The translations under genes were made by a program, and so were the position numbers. A DNA stretch of 64,000 bases, taken from NCBI GenBank assembly GCA_008973525.1, contig WACJ01000330.1, forward strand, positions 248,001 through 312,000, in the 5' to 3' direction. The stretch comes from Stenopsyche tienmushanensis (Eukaryota > Arthropoda > Insecta > Trichoptera > Stenopsychidae). Positions 43,946-57,839 of this stretch are shown piece after piece. Each line of letters opens with the position of its first letter. Position 1 is the stretch's first letter. The notes under the pieces are model-generated. The model saw only the letters and a program-made list of their open reading frames with translations, did no database searches and was not told the DNA's origin.

Positions 43946-45832
43946 GCGGTCATCGCAGACACACTCGCACTTGCAACAAACAAAAAGTATGCACCGAGCG
44001 CAAGTCATTTATACGGGGGGCGTCGCTGGGAGAGTTCTCCTGCTCCACCGTAGCTGCCGCAAGTATTTGCAGGGAAATAGGTTTTTGGACGATTCACTGC
44101 CGGTTCTGGCTTCCGGCTGCTTTGCGCGGGTATGATTAATCTATCGCTATGTCCTGATGAGTCTACATTTAACAAAAATGGAGGGAGTACATTACAAAGT
44201 TATTCCCCGTAGAATCCTACTTGCGCACATTTGTTGCCAAAACTATTATGTTTGAATGCGCTAGATATGCGCCAGCCACTAGCGCGTCCAACAGATCCTG
44301 AACGAGACCATAGTATGCGATCCGCTGTCATATCTCCGAAAGAACTGGGAAGTCCGATGGCATTGAACGACCCAGCGACGCGACAGACAATATTCTCCTT
44401 TTTAGTATTTTCCAATGTTCACTACTAAATACGCCTTTACGCTCTTTACAACGACACGAACTTCATTAAGGATAGTGCGCAATAAAAAGAGAAGCTACTT
44501 AAGAAGAAGAGAGCTTTTAAGCCTACATATTACATATATTTATTTAGTCTAAAAAATAATAGGAACAATTTTGTAGGAAACGGAAAACTATTTTATGCGA
44601 TCGATTATGAATCATATAAGAGTATTTGTATAATAATCGTAAGATACGTCGAACGTTTAGTATTGTCAAATATGAACGAAACCTCGGAATACTCTCGGGC
44701 AAGACGTGCGTATTTCGCGCGTAGCTCAGCTTGACACTCGACACTTAACACAACATTTCGCAGCCACGTTCGCTTCACTACATAGGGGAGGCATTGCGCC
44801 TAAAATTATCACAATTGGAATTTAATTTAGAAAGCCATAAATATGCGTTTGGTGATTTATTATTTTACATTCAAAAATTCATAGTTTTTTTTTTTTTTTT
44901 TAAATAAACGATTTAATTAAGCCGCTAAAATATCGCATACGCATAAAAGTGTCGTTAATAACTCTTTTGAATAGTAAACTTTAGTATATTTGTTTATCAA
45001 ATTAGTCAAAGTATAGTTAGCCATTTCACGTGCAGTTTGTTAAGGCCATCAAAAATTTAAATTTACGTTTAAATTTAATCGGCAATTTATGAAATCTAAA
45101 AAAGCTGTTCAAAGTTTTTTTATACATTATAATACTCATACGATTATTTTTCCATTAATAATATAAAGAAATCAAGCTTTTTAATTAATTAATTATTATT
45201 GAATGTATTAGATCTTAATAACTTTATCAAATATTTCTTTATAAAATGTGAATTTATTGAACAGCCCCTATATATAAAGTGAGAATTATTTCTACGTACT
45301 AGAGTTCAATGTCACATGTTGTTATAGTAACATAGATCACAACAATCAATGACCTCATTGATTCCAGCAATAAAGTGAGTTTTACGCCGAAAATTAATCC
45401 ATAATTCATTGCCAGGTTGGCTGTAAAGGTTTTGTTCGGCGAGAACAATCATTTGATTTCTTGTTTTACAAGGTAAATGTGTTGAATTTTTAAATGTTGT
45501 ATATTTCTTTAAAACAAGAAGCTTTTATTGAGTGAATAAGAATATTGCCTCGATCAAATTATTCTGAATTATTGATTTTGATTGTAGAAACTATAAAATG
45601 ATATTATATTGATTAATTGTATTTTATAAATAAGAAAAATTTGATTGAGCTAATATATTTTAATTACAAGTAGTAGTATCAATTTTCACAATTTTCTTCC
45701 ACACACTTAATTATTTATGTATTATATTATAAAATCTTTGTAGAATTTTAATTTTTCTTCAAATAAACTATGCTTTTGCTATAAATAATGTGTAAATAGA
45801 TATTCGTTTGTCTCTACCATATATAGAATAAA
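43946..45832. other. Intergenic, holds repeat R2 copy B
   Basis: 43950-44430 is GC-richer with no domain. 44749-44935 is repeat R2. 45000-45830 is AT-rich and should carry the promoter and 5' UTR of the RIIa/IQ gene. Confidence 0.4.
44749..44935. repeat. Dispersed repeat R2, copy B
   Basis: Same orientation as copy A at 36143-36315, with an extra TAGGGGAGGCA and an 18-nt T run. Confidence 0.75.
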
Positions 45833-48800
45833 ATGCACAGTACAATGGAATCTTCCAATCAATTTACAATAATGCCTCCTGGTGGACTTCTTCCACCGAA
45901 AGGATTGAGTGCAGCCATGGAGGGTCTTGTTAGAGAAGTTTTACTGAAAAATCCGAAAGATATATTCAAATTTGCTGCAGAATACTTTGAAAAGCTAATA
46001 GATATAAGAAAACGATCATCCTTTGATAAAGGTAATTTTATTATTATTCTTGTTTTATTCATCGATAGAATTCAATTAACAAAAATATATATTTTTAGAT
46101 GAAAATATTGAAATTAACAACCTTATTTACTACCAACAAAACCAAAGTGAAACAAAGAATAATTTGAACATAGAAAAATCATCAAATATTTCTCTCCCTG
46201 TACCAGAAAATATCACTCTTGAACCTTTAGAACAAGATGATGATGATAATGACCTATGCATCAAATCATCCGAAGGGGAAATGACAAAGGAAAGTGCTAA
46301 TGGAAGAATATCCGATGATCTACAAGTGGATGATATAACTGAAATGGATATACCAGAAAGTGACCTCAATGCAGACGATCCAACAAATATTACAGATGAC
46401 AAAATGAATGAACCTGATCAAAATGGTATTAAAAATGAGGGGTCTGCATTGGAAGACGAAAAAATAACCAATGAAAATATTGCTAGTGATATTTTAATTT
46501 CAAATACAGACGATAGCGACGATGTTATAGCGATTGATCAATCAGACGGTTTTATAGAAAATGAAAGAATAGATTCTGATATTAATGCCGAAAAGCTAAT
46601 CTCATTGAATGTAGAGGAAAAAGATAATTTTACCAATGACGTTAATGATGTTGAAAATATAACAGAATTATCACCTTCGAAAACTCCATCTAATGAAAAG
46701 ATATGCAGTGAAAAACATCTCACTATGGAATCGGAAAACGCACCTGAATTCTTGAAAAGCACGCGTGAAGATAAACAAACTCCCGAAGAAATTGAAAAAT
46801 TGTCTTCAATTGATCAAGAAGATAAAATAAATCAACAGCCTGAAGAAGAATCTAATTTAACTGATAACGAAGTGGATGAGTCTCATAATGAAGAACTCGT
46901 TGTTGAAGCAGTAATTGTTGAAAATGAAGTAGATCCACTAAATAATAATGAAATACCATTAGCTGTGAATGAAAATGACGAATCAATAATTGATATAAAA
47001 GTATTAAATGAAGATTTAGTAGACAATACGGTTATTGAAGCAAGTACAGATACAAAAGATGAATCCCCAATTGAAAGTGTCGCAGAAAAATCTTCAGCAG
47101 GTTTAGAACCTGATGAAATTAATATCAACGAAACTGCTGATGTAAACAAAGAGCATAATGATGAAGATTTACTCCAAAGTTCCGCATTAAATATGGAAAT
47201 AGAAGAAAAAGAATCAACGGATGTAATTATTGAATTGAATAATGAAGATAATGCTGAAAACTTGCAGCAAGTTAAAAGTATTGAATTAGATCAGGAAATT
47301 GAAAAGTCGGCAAGCTTAGACACGGATAAAACAGTTAAAGATTCTATTATTTTACAAGATGAACCACAAAGAGTTATGGTATCAGGAGAACATGATGACA
47401 TAGCCGAAGGAACTTTAATAGAAAACGATCAAATTTTGACAAACGCTGTACAAGATTCGAGCATTGAAAATATAGAAAATGAATCAAACAATGGAGAGAT
47501 TGAAATCAATGCCGAAGTGAATAAAGTAGATTCTGTAAATGCCCCGAAAGAAGACAATGAACAAGCTACGTCGGAACGTATTGAAAATATTGAGATTGTG
47601 GAATCAGATCAAATAGCTGGAATAGCATCGACAGAAGAAAATACAGAAAAGGTGCAGTTGGATTCTATCGAAAATAATGAGAGTGTAGGATCAGCTCAAG
47701 TGGCATCAGTTAAGGAAGATACAGAAAATGCCGTTTTATACGATTTAAGCAACGGTGAAATAAAAAACGATGAATATTCTTTAGAAAAAGCAGCCATCAT
47801 TATACAAAAAATTATCAGAGGATTTTTAACACGTCGTAAAATATCAAATTTAACTAATGAAAAAAATATTGCAGCATCCATAGAAAATACATACGATGTA
47901 AGTATATTAATTGAGACTCTTTTTTGTTTTATTCATACATTTATTAGGTCACTAAAAAATTTGATTTCAACAGGATGATAAAGATGTTGATCAAACTGCC
48001 GAAATTATACACGCTAATATTGAGCCGGCTTTATATACTGTTATGGAGGAAAAGAATGGATCTTATTCGACGGAAGACGAATCGTCTACGTTTTCAAGTG
48101 CGGCTACAAAAATACAAGCCGGAGTGCGTGGATTCTTAACGAGGAAATACTTTCAGCGAAACAGAACAAATAATTCAACTGACACAACGGCGCCGTCAAT
48201 CGGAGAGGACAGCAAATCTTTCGATGATATTGCCAATCCGCTTGACTCGCAGAGCGCTGATGAAGCCGTTAGTAAAATTATTGTGGCAACGTCTTCAATA
48301 ATAATTGATCAGCTGGAGCATTTTGAAATGCTTGAGAATAAGCCGTCACTAAATTCTACTTCTATTATGGATTCCACTGATATTGTTAAAGACGGTGAGG
48401 ATATGTCCATGCGAGCAAGGAAAAGACTCAAACGTGAAGATGCAATACAATTACACTCTCCATACAGCAGCGAAGAAACGCCTACAAATAAATATAGTCC
48501 AGGAAAAATGAGCGAAGACGATGAACCCATTGGAGATTTAGCACAAAGCATTATCACGGAAATAATATCCAATTCTTACACTCCTATGGTGGAAATTACT
48601 CAAAACGACGATACTAATGAATTTAGTGACGAACATCTTAAAGATATGATACAAAATATGGATGAAAATTTGAATATCGAAGTAAAATATTTTGCTTTTA
48701 TTAATAAATTCGTATTTATATTACTTTGACGTACATTTTTGTTATTCCGTATGTTGCATAGCATTTATAAAGCGTTTATTGTTTTAGGAAAACTACAGCT

Positions 48801-49477
48801 CTAGTACAAAAGTTAACGCTGAGAGCGATATTGATCAGGACAATGCTGAATTGACCTCGAGTGCAAGGATATCAGATGACAGCGATGATAAAGAAAATAG
48901 CAGCGCCAAAGAAGAAGATGAGCATCCCAAGCATATATTTCTTAAATATGAAAGCGTACAATCTGATGACGGTGATGTGATTGTGGGTCCAATGAAAATC
49001 ATTAAACCTTTAACGGATAATGATTCTGAATTCACAAAAGATACCGATGATGCTAACGATACCGTTCAAAATAAAAAAATTGAATCCGTCAGTGGTGAAG
49101 TCAGAGAAGATAATCAATATATTGATGTAAAACAAGATTCTGCTGTTCCGCTATTGGAAGATAATCAGGATGATGTTGTTGTCGGTAATGAAAGATTATC
49201 GAAAGACACAAGTAATGCAATAGAAGCAAGTAACGTTTTACAGCACGAAGATGTTACAAGTGTTAATGAAGCCAATGGTGTCAAAACTGAACTATCAGAG
49301 CTTAATAACGGGTCTTCGAGAGAAGAAACAAAACCAAGAGTTGATGGACTTATGCACACTGGAGAATTCCACGATACAGTTGTTCTCCCGACAAAAGTCA
49401 CAAGAATGTCATCAGCTGCAAGTAAAGGTTTGTACGCAGATAACAAAAAAATACTTTTTTCATACACAAGATGTTGA
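45833..49477 (+). CDS. Acidic RIIa-domain and IQ-motif protein, 4 exons, about 1131 residues
   Basis: Exons 45833-46031, 46099-47897, 47974-48681 and 48788-49477 join in frame with GT-AG introns of 67-106 bp. Residues 23-60 (KGLSAAMEGLVREVLLKNPK, then DIFKFAAEYFEKLIDIR) fit the RIIa dimerisation/docking fold. This four-helix dimer binds A-kinase-anchoring helices in PKA-RII, SPA17, CABYR and ROPN1. Two calmodulin-binding IQ motifs are IIQKIIRGFLTRRK (about 635-648) and KIQAGVRGFLTRKYF (about 712-726). Between the RIIa and IQ parts lie some 550 very acidic, Asn/Glu/Asp-rich, probably disordered residues. RARKRLKRE near 815 is a possible nuclear signal. The combination points to a sperm or ciliary scaffold like SPA17, but greatly enlarged. 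ATG 45845 is an alternative start. The last exon may be spliced at AAAG/GTTTGT (49428) to an unseen exon; otherwise it ends at TGA 49475-49477. Confidence 0.9.
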
Positions 49478-49683
49478 TCCAAAATCATTGTTGTATTATA
49501 AATTAAAATAAGAATTGCTTTCATAATCAACCATTTGATTGTGCAATGATATTCAAGAGCTCTTGAAAATCTAAATGATATCAATATTAAGTGTCGAGTT
49601 ACAGTTAATTATATTTGCACTGTGTATTTATATCTCTATGTTTTTAATTTTAATATTTTAATTTAATATATTCACCGTGTCAC

Positions 49684-49689
49684 AATAAA
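49684..49689 (+). terminator. Candidate polyadenylation signal of the RIIa/IQ gene
   Basis: AATAAA 207 bases after the stop; no earlier canonical hexamer lies in this interval. Confidence 0.4.
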
Positions 49690-52600
49690 ATTTCATATGC
49701 ACGATCACACACTTTAGATTTATCTATAATGGTACATATGTAATTTTGTGTATGCTCGGCTTATTTATCTGAAACAGTCAAGAATTTAAAAATAAGATGG
49801 AATCTACAATTTTTTGTCAAATATTCTTTATAAAATTAATTTTATACAGTAAGAAGGTAAACATATTGAAATTTCTTTTAAAAATACTGTATATATAAAA
49901 ATAAGGGCAGGTCGTTTCTATACTGAATTCAGTTTCACCGATAAATTCTCCGGTTAATCGTTTCTTTCTTTCTGTATTTATATAAAAAACAATGCTATAA
50001 ATATATTGACAACCTTAATAATTCTGCGAAGACAAAACTTATGGCATGTGTATTTTCATTTATCAAAACGTAGCCATCGACGCTTAAATTAAAAATATAA
50101 AAACTTTTTATGGCACGATGTCAATTCTTTAAGTAGTTTTTGACAATTATAGTTTTGACATATTAAAATTAATGTATCCGCATTGACATGTGGCATTAAC
50201 CAATGGTGAAAGAATAATTATAAAAAGGATAGTCAATCAAAATATCCGATAATTTTTATAAAAAAGGAAATGAGCAATATTTTGGTTTTGCTTGAAACGG
50301 ACTTCTGTCACATGGGATTTACTGTTAATAGGACAATTTTGACCAGCAGGAAGGTTGGACCATTTATTGGTCTGATCTTTTAATGATCGACCCAATCGTC
50401 CCAGACGCCCATATATTCTGTCTCCGTCCGTATATAATTTGCCTCACAGATGGAATGATGTGTATTCCAATTCATCATTCCATATGGTGAATTTCTATTA
50501 GAGAGTGAGAGTCGATGAACGCTCTGAGCCATAGGTCTCAGTGTGGACGCAAAATATTTAACTCGCGAATATTTAATTACTGACTGTTTTTTTTTTGCGT
50601 CCGTCATAAATACGAAACTGATATGAAGATTATTTTTACTCTCGGGAATTCAATTAGGTAAACGAGAAAACGCTCTCTCGAAAGCGGTTTTTTTCTTCCC
50701 TGGCCGTAAGCCAAAAAATCGGCAACACGTGCTTTTCTGTACTCAGCAAGGCTGGTATGTATCTGCTCTTCCTTGTGACGTAGGTAGGCGGCGGTGACGT
50801 TCTTGGCAAGGAACGTAAATCACGCCAGCTTTACGACTTTGTTTTATACACTTCAGTCATAACTATTTTATTCATCAGGACAATATTGGAAAATAAAGAG
50901 AAGAGGCCGTCAGAACGAGAAGAGGCCGGATGACGTCGAAAGTGCCGTCAGCATACAAATTCCGTTCGCAAAATAAAGGAGGGCATCCCTTTCGAGCGCG
51001 TCTCTTCTAAAATACTTAACCATCGTTTATACGGCCCAAATACACAATCAACACATTTTTATTATAATTTACATGACCTCAAAAACGACAATTGAACATA
51101 TTGACACATCTATTAAGATGGCCACAATTCGATATCTTAAGACTGATGATTTTTGACGTTTCAAAATTATATCAAAAGAGCGCATATTTCGACCATTAAA
51201 TTTTGACAGTTGATATAAAAATCCGAAACATTAATGAATTTATTTCTTTGATGATTTTTTAAATTATGTATAGCCTTAATATCTGCTATAGATTGAAATA
51301 AATACTCGCTCAACAATAAAATTCGAATATTAGCAGAACATTTTTTTAATCAACGATGAACATGATTTTATATAACATCTCCCATTGCTAATCGCAAGAT
51401 TTGCTCATTCCATTGTTATAAAATTCTTAATTATTGGCATAAATACTTTACTGGAACAGTAAAATTAATTCAATATGAAATTTATCGTACGTCCGCGATC
51501 TGTCGACTCGAAATACGTGGGGTTATTTACAATCCATATTGCGTCATCGGTAACCCCAACAAATTAAATATAAATACGGAAAATAGGCACAACCCTTTTG
51601 ACAAATACTTATGCTCATTTTTTATACGTACGAAATTAAACGATGACGTTGTATTATTTTATAAGTTCAAGCTCAAGGGAGTTCATTATTCAAATTATTT
51701 TTTTTTGCTCTTAAAACTTTGTTATTCGCGCACGCGATGCTAAAATTCTTTATAGGATTTCGCATAAATGTATAAAAATCCGTGTATATTAATACCGTTG
51801 ATAGCTTAAATTTTGTTCGAATATAAAATAATGAATATGCATTATTTTCGCTAGATTTATTCAATATTGCCATAAATCAAATGCATAACATATGCGTGAC
51901 ATTTTTATTTTTGACGTAAACATCTGATTAGCGTATTTGAAGAAGAATGATTTAATAAATGTTGAAAGGGGAATAATTTTATATCGTGTTTTATATTTTT
52001 AATAAGTTCATTTCATACGAATTTTTTTGCATAGTTAATGGTCGCTTATTTTGAGCTTAGGCGCGAACGAAAAAGATCGATCGAACTGATTCGGATCGAA
52101 TGACAGGTATCTGGCAGCCCTGGCTAACGAATTTACTGCCACCGTTCATTAGCGGATTAAATCTAATTCTGATAAAGTTGTACGATTGTACTTCCGGTCG
52201 TCAGGAATGCGATTGAAATAAAAACCAGTAACGTCATCTGTATTTCGCATACAATACTTATTATCGTCTTATCGCTCGTAGATGTTAAGATTTTCATCTT
52301 TTATAATAGACAAAGAGATATGCATCAGGTATAAAGTATTTCCTTGTTTCATTAAAAGAAGACAATTCTATCTTTGGTGATTAAAAACGATCGTTTGATA
52401 AGTTCTGTGAAATTTTCCGCTGCCGGCGTCGGCGACAAATTTATACGTTTTCCTAAGCCGCCGCTTTGTTTTTTATGGCCAACGAATGCTTAAATTCAAA
52501 TGTTTTCTACAATCGATCATTTGTTTTATTATGGTGATCATTACGCAATTTATTCCATATGCTTTTCATTCACAATTATTTATGACCACCATCATGACAA

Positions 52601-54012
52601 AGCACTAATATGCTTGCTTATCTCACCGCACTTAGTTTTCTCCTCTTTTAGTGATTATTGTTTTATTGAGAGAAAAAAAAATGTTTTTTGTTGTTTTTAG
52701 AATTCGATGCGGTTTTGGTACTCTTTCTTATTTGGAAGTAATTTACGGCGATTTAGAAAAAAATGGTCATCACGCAAATCTGGATTTTTACAATATTATA
52801 AGGTGACTGCATACATAGTTTAGATTTTTATTTCTTTCCTAGTTTTATCAGTATTTTGGCATGCATTAAGAGCACAGTTGCACCTAATTATTATTTTATA
52901 TTTGCACGTACGTCGTAAAGAGAGTTAAAATTAAATTTGTATTGCGGGCACCATCGTCTATAAATTGTCGTGAACTGTCATCATAAATCATATCACAATC
53001 GATATTCGATCGAAAGCCTAATTGAAGATAATTTCCTGAGCAGTTTTGATTCATTCTCAACCGATATAATTTAAAATCGACTATTTTATTATTGTATTGT
53101 TCGCATCGTCAGACTATTAAAGTCGTGCTATCTATTTAATTTGTGTCAATATAAAGACTGATTGTTGAACACGGACAAAATGAACGTCAGCCGAATGTGT
53201 CAGAATAAAATCTCAAACGATTGTTCGATATAAATCTGTATAATATGAATGGAGATCAGTGAATTCCGTAGAAAATGCTCAATATTTTTTTTAATGTGGC
53301 ACTTTTTTAACAGAAACAAACTTTTAAAAAAGCAAGCAAAGCACGCAATCATTCATCTAAGCAAGAATTTAGTGGCACTTCATAAGAAACTAAGACACTA
53401 TTATATTGTTTTTCGTTTATATTTTCCTCGAGTTTGTTTTCAGTTTTTCTATCACCGCTATTTTAAGCTTTCATTATTTGGCTACATTATTATTTCATAA
53501 TTAGGTGACGCCTGATTTACGTCACCGACGTGCTCTTAAGAATTAAGACTTGGAATAAATTCTGAATGATTGATAGATTTAATGCTTTTGATGAACACTG
53601 CCCCAGTTAGATTGTATAGGAAATGAATCGATCGTTTAAGAGAGTAATAGAAAAATATTACCAAGATCATTTATGATTTAGAAGATTTCTAAACAAAATC
53701 TGACATATGGGATGTAAAAACTATATTATATCTGTCACATAGTTTATAAGACTGCTGAAGAACGATATATCGTTGATGACTGCTAATAATGTCGTTGACC
53801 ACAACACAATGCTCTTTCTAAATGATTTTTTTTAAATAGGGACGAATATGTGACTATGTGGTCTATGAATTTAAATTACCGCATTATAATAAGTGGTTGG
53901 CTAGAAAAAAAACACTTATTCTTAAATAACCACCCATTTCGAGTATTAAATTGGAGAGCATCCAAAATTTTATAAGTTTTTTGCCTCAACTAATGACTCA
54001 TCGATTGCAATA
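49690..54012. other. Gene-poor intergenic region
   Basis: No supported gene. 50630-51020 is GC-richer, with repeated words GAAGAGGCCG and several GACGTC/TGACGT (CRE-like) words, and could be a promoter. 52040-52480 has many TTATGGCC and CGATC words. Frames up to 83 codons lack domains. Confidence 0.35.
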
Positions 54013-54760
54013 CAGTAGAATCTCAATTATCCGGGGGACTGCCGGGGAGAACAAACACGGATAATCCAAATCATCAAATTTCTATTTGGTTTCGATTATA
54101 ATATCATATTTACAATACATTTACAACAGGCAATCGAGATTTACACTGTATATTGATAGGGATTATAATGATGCCGGAGTAGAGCATTGGCATGTTCAAC
54201 TGTTGTTTGAAATATAGTACACGGGTCATATTCAGATTGATTTGAATGGATACATTTTAGCACTATTTGTAAAATGCAAAAAAAAAAATCAACAGCACTA
54301 AAAATATATTTCATGCCATCATTTTGAAAAATGATTAGGTATACCTTGGATTTTTACATCATGCTAGAATATATTAACTAATGTTTTTAAGCCCATCTCA
54401 ATGATCATGATGATAAAGGTTTTCATTTCTCCAACTGTTGTCTTACGTAGTTTATTTGCTTTATACTGAGTAGATAGGGATTTCAAAACAATATATTATT
54501 GGGCATATTGATTGCTCTTGATTACCATAATTCTTTAATAAGATACATTGAAATGGCGGGTATTTTAGCCTGGTATTTCTTCTAAATCTATATTGTAAAG
54601 TATATTGTCAAAATCTTGATTCAAAAGTTGAGAGTTCATTGTTATCTATATAATTTTCAGAATCGGAAGAACTGCAGATCCTTCGAATTCCTTGACGAGG
54701 AGACGTTTTGTCACTTTCATTGTCCGCTATATCGTAGAATTAAAATAAATTGAATAATTT
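54013..54760. mobile_element. Tigger/pogo-type element relic
   Basis: It begins after TA with CAGTAGAATCTCAATTATCC, the typical Tigger/pogo terminal sequence, followed by the inverted subterminal word GGATAATCC. At 54650-54740 a - strand trace reads DNESDKTSPRQGIRRICSSS, followed by acidic residues, as in a transposase tail. The right terminus could not be found. Confidence 0.5.
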
Positions 54761-57640
54761 TACAATAAGAATTAAAGCTCCATGAAAAAAATGACGCTCA
54801 TACGATAGAATGCAGCTAAAACCAATAAACAATAATCGATGAAACGCATATGCATAATACTCAAACGTTACAGAATATTTCGTAGCATTTCTCGACAGTT
54901 CTTTGAAAAGCGTCATAGCAGCGAAAGGGTTAAATTAACAAAAAAACTTATATGGACGCGTGACGTAAATTTCATGGAAGAATCTTATCATGATAATATT
55001 TAAATATCAATGAATCGATTAACCAATCGTATTAAATGAATGAGAATTAATATCATATGCATTTATGAAGTACATTTTAAATTTCCTTCATATGTCAATT
55101 GGAGCAAAGCTGACCCATTTAAATGAAAAATAATAAATCAATTATCATTTAAATATGAAGACATTTCACAGAACGGCAATAAATAATTTAAAACATTAGC
55201 TCGAAGTTGTTATGTATCGTGACATCACGCCAGTATAGATTATGTGTCAAAACGTATGATATTCATCTCTAATCTGATATAATTTATATTTGATTATTTA
55301 AATTAAGATTTTCAATAAATCGTATAAAACCACATCAGTGCATTTATTTTATTACTGTTCGTATCTATTACGTGTGTGAGAATTGACGATTATTGCCATT
55401 TATTTTATATGGCCGAAAACAGCTTAATTGTTATGGCCAATTATTTCAACGCTGATTCAACTGTCATTGGGTCGCAGCTTCCTTCAATTTGATCGATGCA
55501 GCGCTTAATTATTCAATTGATAGCCGAGATGTGATTTGTCCGAGCGAACGTGCATATTTTTATGATTCATTTTATAGGTTCTTCGTCGGTTATTTATGAA
55601 CTCGTACAGGTTTTCGAGCCGCACAAAAATTACCCGCCAATGTTTCTAAATCTAATCCTCGAATGTAATATGTAAGCAACACCTTCGATAAAAAATGCTC
55701 GAGCTTTCCGAATAAAATTAGAAACGGAGCTGTAATTTCAAGCGCTTATTTTTTATTCGTAGTTCGCCACCATTTCGACATCGAATATAGCCGATAATTT
55801 GATGGATACGAAGAGAATCGCTCGATCATTATCGCTGCTGTTGTTAATCTAATAAGCCTTAGGAGTATTTAAACATGACGTCTTTATTGTTTTGTTTAAA
55901 AAAAATGGGATATGCCCGAATGCACTACAATCAAATGACGTCTTGATAAAACGTCAAATCGTTTTGAGATTTTAGATCATAACAGCGCGATGGTCGACCA
56001 AACTACGATTGCTTAAATTCAATTTTTATTTGAATAATATTGTCAATCAGAAACAATAAATTTGATAATGTTGATAATAAAATTTATATTAATTTACTAT
56101 GATTATTTTTTATATATTCATATTAAAATATTATTGAATGAAAAGTAGTGACGTCACCATAACCTAAAACGTCATGTAATTCCGCTTTGGCATATGAATG
56201 CGAAATTTTTTGGCACTGAACTAGATGCATTTTTTTAAAGTCATTCGAATACGAGGGCCGAGTCCCTAACATTGAATAACGCTGTGTTTCTCGTAAATAA
56301 CATAATCAAATGATTGCATCATACGATTGAGAATTTACACCGTTGAGTATTTTTGAGTTAGATGACTCAGTGCGCCTCTATATTAAAATGTCGATTTTAC
56401 ATTTTATAAAATAGAGTGTTAATTTATTTTTATTTCTAAATTAAAAAGACACGACACACAGGTGCAAATGTATGCTAATAAATTACTTCGAGTAATAAGT
56501 CAATGCTCTTGGAATACATTTAATTTCCAATACATTTATGACAGTCTATGGAGCCATTTAATAATCGTTTGGGATGAATATTGTATTAATTGATGCCCGT
56601 GGAAAATAGCATTTGTCACCATAATATCCAGAGCTTGGACATTTAAATAGTGTTACGTGTGAAGCACTGACCTCGTCCAATAGCGCTTCATTTTGACACA
56701 TCAACAAATGCCACAATGCTTAACAAGTAGTTCTGAGTTTTTGTTTGACTCATTAAATATGTCGGCATTACAAAGAATCCATTATTCCAACAAATTGTGT
56801 GTATTTGACGTTCGTATGGTTTCATTTAAAAGTCATGGGATGAAAGAAAAATGACAGCGCATACGTCATAGACAATAAAGAGTGCGATGACGCTCTTGTT
56901 GTTTATTGACGTGCAGCAGATTCGAATCCGAAAGAGGAAATATTTATTTATATTCAACAAAAAATATATCAATGAGTTATTAATACGTACAATTAAAAAT
57001 GTCCTCATAAAATGCATAATTTATGCTTTAAAATAAGTGTAATTTATGAACACAAAAAATCTCCCCTTTTATCGCATCAAAATACATTTAATATGCGCTT
57101 TTCTTGTGGACTCACAGTCGATTGTCGTTTAACTTTTTTGATGTTGCATAAACATGTTTTTTTATACGCGTCTGATTCGCTTCAATGTCGATTGCTCTAT
57201 TAGCATCAATGGTGTACGTGTTCTCTTGTCGGCAATTAGGTTACCATTGCGCAAATTTAAAACAAGCCTTCCAATCTGTGATACTGTTATCGCGGAAGCG
57301 ATTCCGGATTAAAATCTTAATGACGGCATTCATTCTAAATATTTTTGACCATGTTAAAACGCATAAATTGTCGTATGATTGCTCGCCCATCGAGCAAACA
57401 ACATAATTGATTGCACATGAAGTTGCAACGAAATTGAGCATCCATCAAAGCGTATTATATAAATTGAAGCCCATTCAATTGCTCAGTATGTTCAGGGATT
57501 TGAATTCTTCTTTATCCGATATATTATATGCATTATCTAATGATATAACTCTAATGGCAATTCGAAATCAATTGCTATTTGCATATTTAAAACTCATTAT
57601 TCATAGTCATCTTTATGAAAAGAAATCATTTTTATACCAA
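54761..57640. other. Gene-poor intergenic region rich in TTTATGGC/TTAATTA words
   Basis: Between about 54840 and 57100, words such as TTTATGA, TTATGGCC, CATATGCATTTATG and CTTAATTATTCAATTGA recur. These resemble homeodomain and Hox/Caudal sites. A right-end piggyBac-like word, GCAGCGAAAGGGTTAA, occurs near 54923. No gene is supported. An enhancer role is conjecture. Confidence 0.25.
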
Positions 57641-57649
57641 GAACCCTTG

Positions 57650-57790
57650 ACGTGCTCTATTGCGTGCGAGCCACGGAATAGAGCACGTCTCTAGACAAAT
57701 AAATCCAGTGGTGTCAGATCTGGAGATCGTGCGAGCCACGGAATAGGGCCGCCAAAAGAATTAACTTACACGACAGAGATGCCCACAAAA
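57650..57790 (-). pseudogene. Tc1/mariner-superfamily transposase scrap (SPDLTPLD block)
   Basis: The - strand translation of 57695-57760 is GGPIPWLARSPDLTPLDLFV. This is the G-P-x-x-W-P-x-R-S-P-D-L-T-P-L-D-F block that carries the last catalytic Asp in a widespread insect transposase group. Part of it (GTGCGAGCCACGGAATAG) is duplicated at 57663-57681, inside a 12-bp-arm hairpin (57650-57661 with 57677-57688). Confidence 0.6.
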
Positions 57791-57839
57791 TAAATCCTAA
57801 TTGATGGAATAATTGCTTACAGTTGAAATAAAGAAAAGG

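Noticed and set aside
44708..44780. GCGCGTAGCTCAGC, similar to a tRNA A-box, possibly a tRNA-derived SINE
   Set aside because: The expected B-box (GGTTCGANTCC) is absent downstream; only CGTTCGCTTC occurs and the spacing is poor.
49165..49584. 139-codon - strand frame opposite the RIIa/IQ gene, and other antisense frames at 46538, 46883 and 48309
   Set aside because: They are shadows of the acidic coding sequence (GAA/GAT codons read as TTC/ATC on the other strand).
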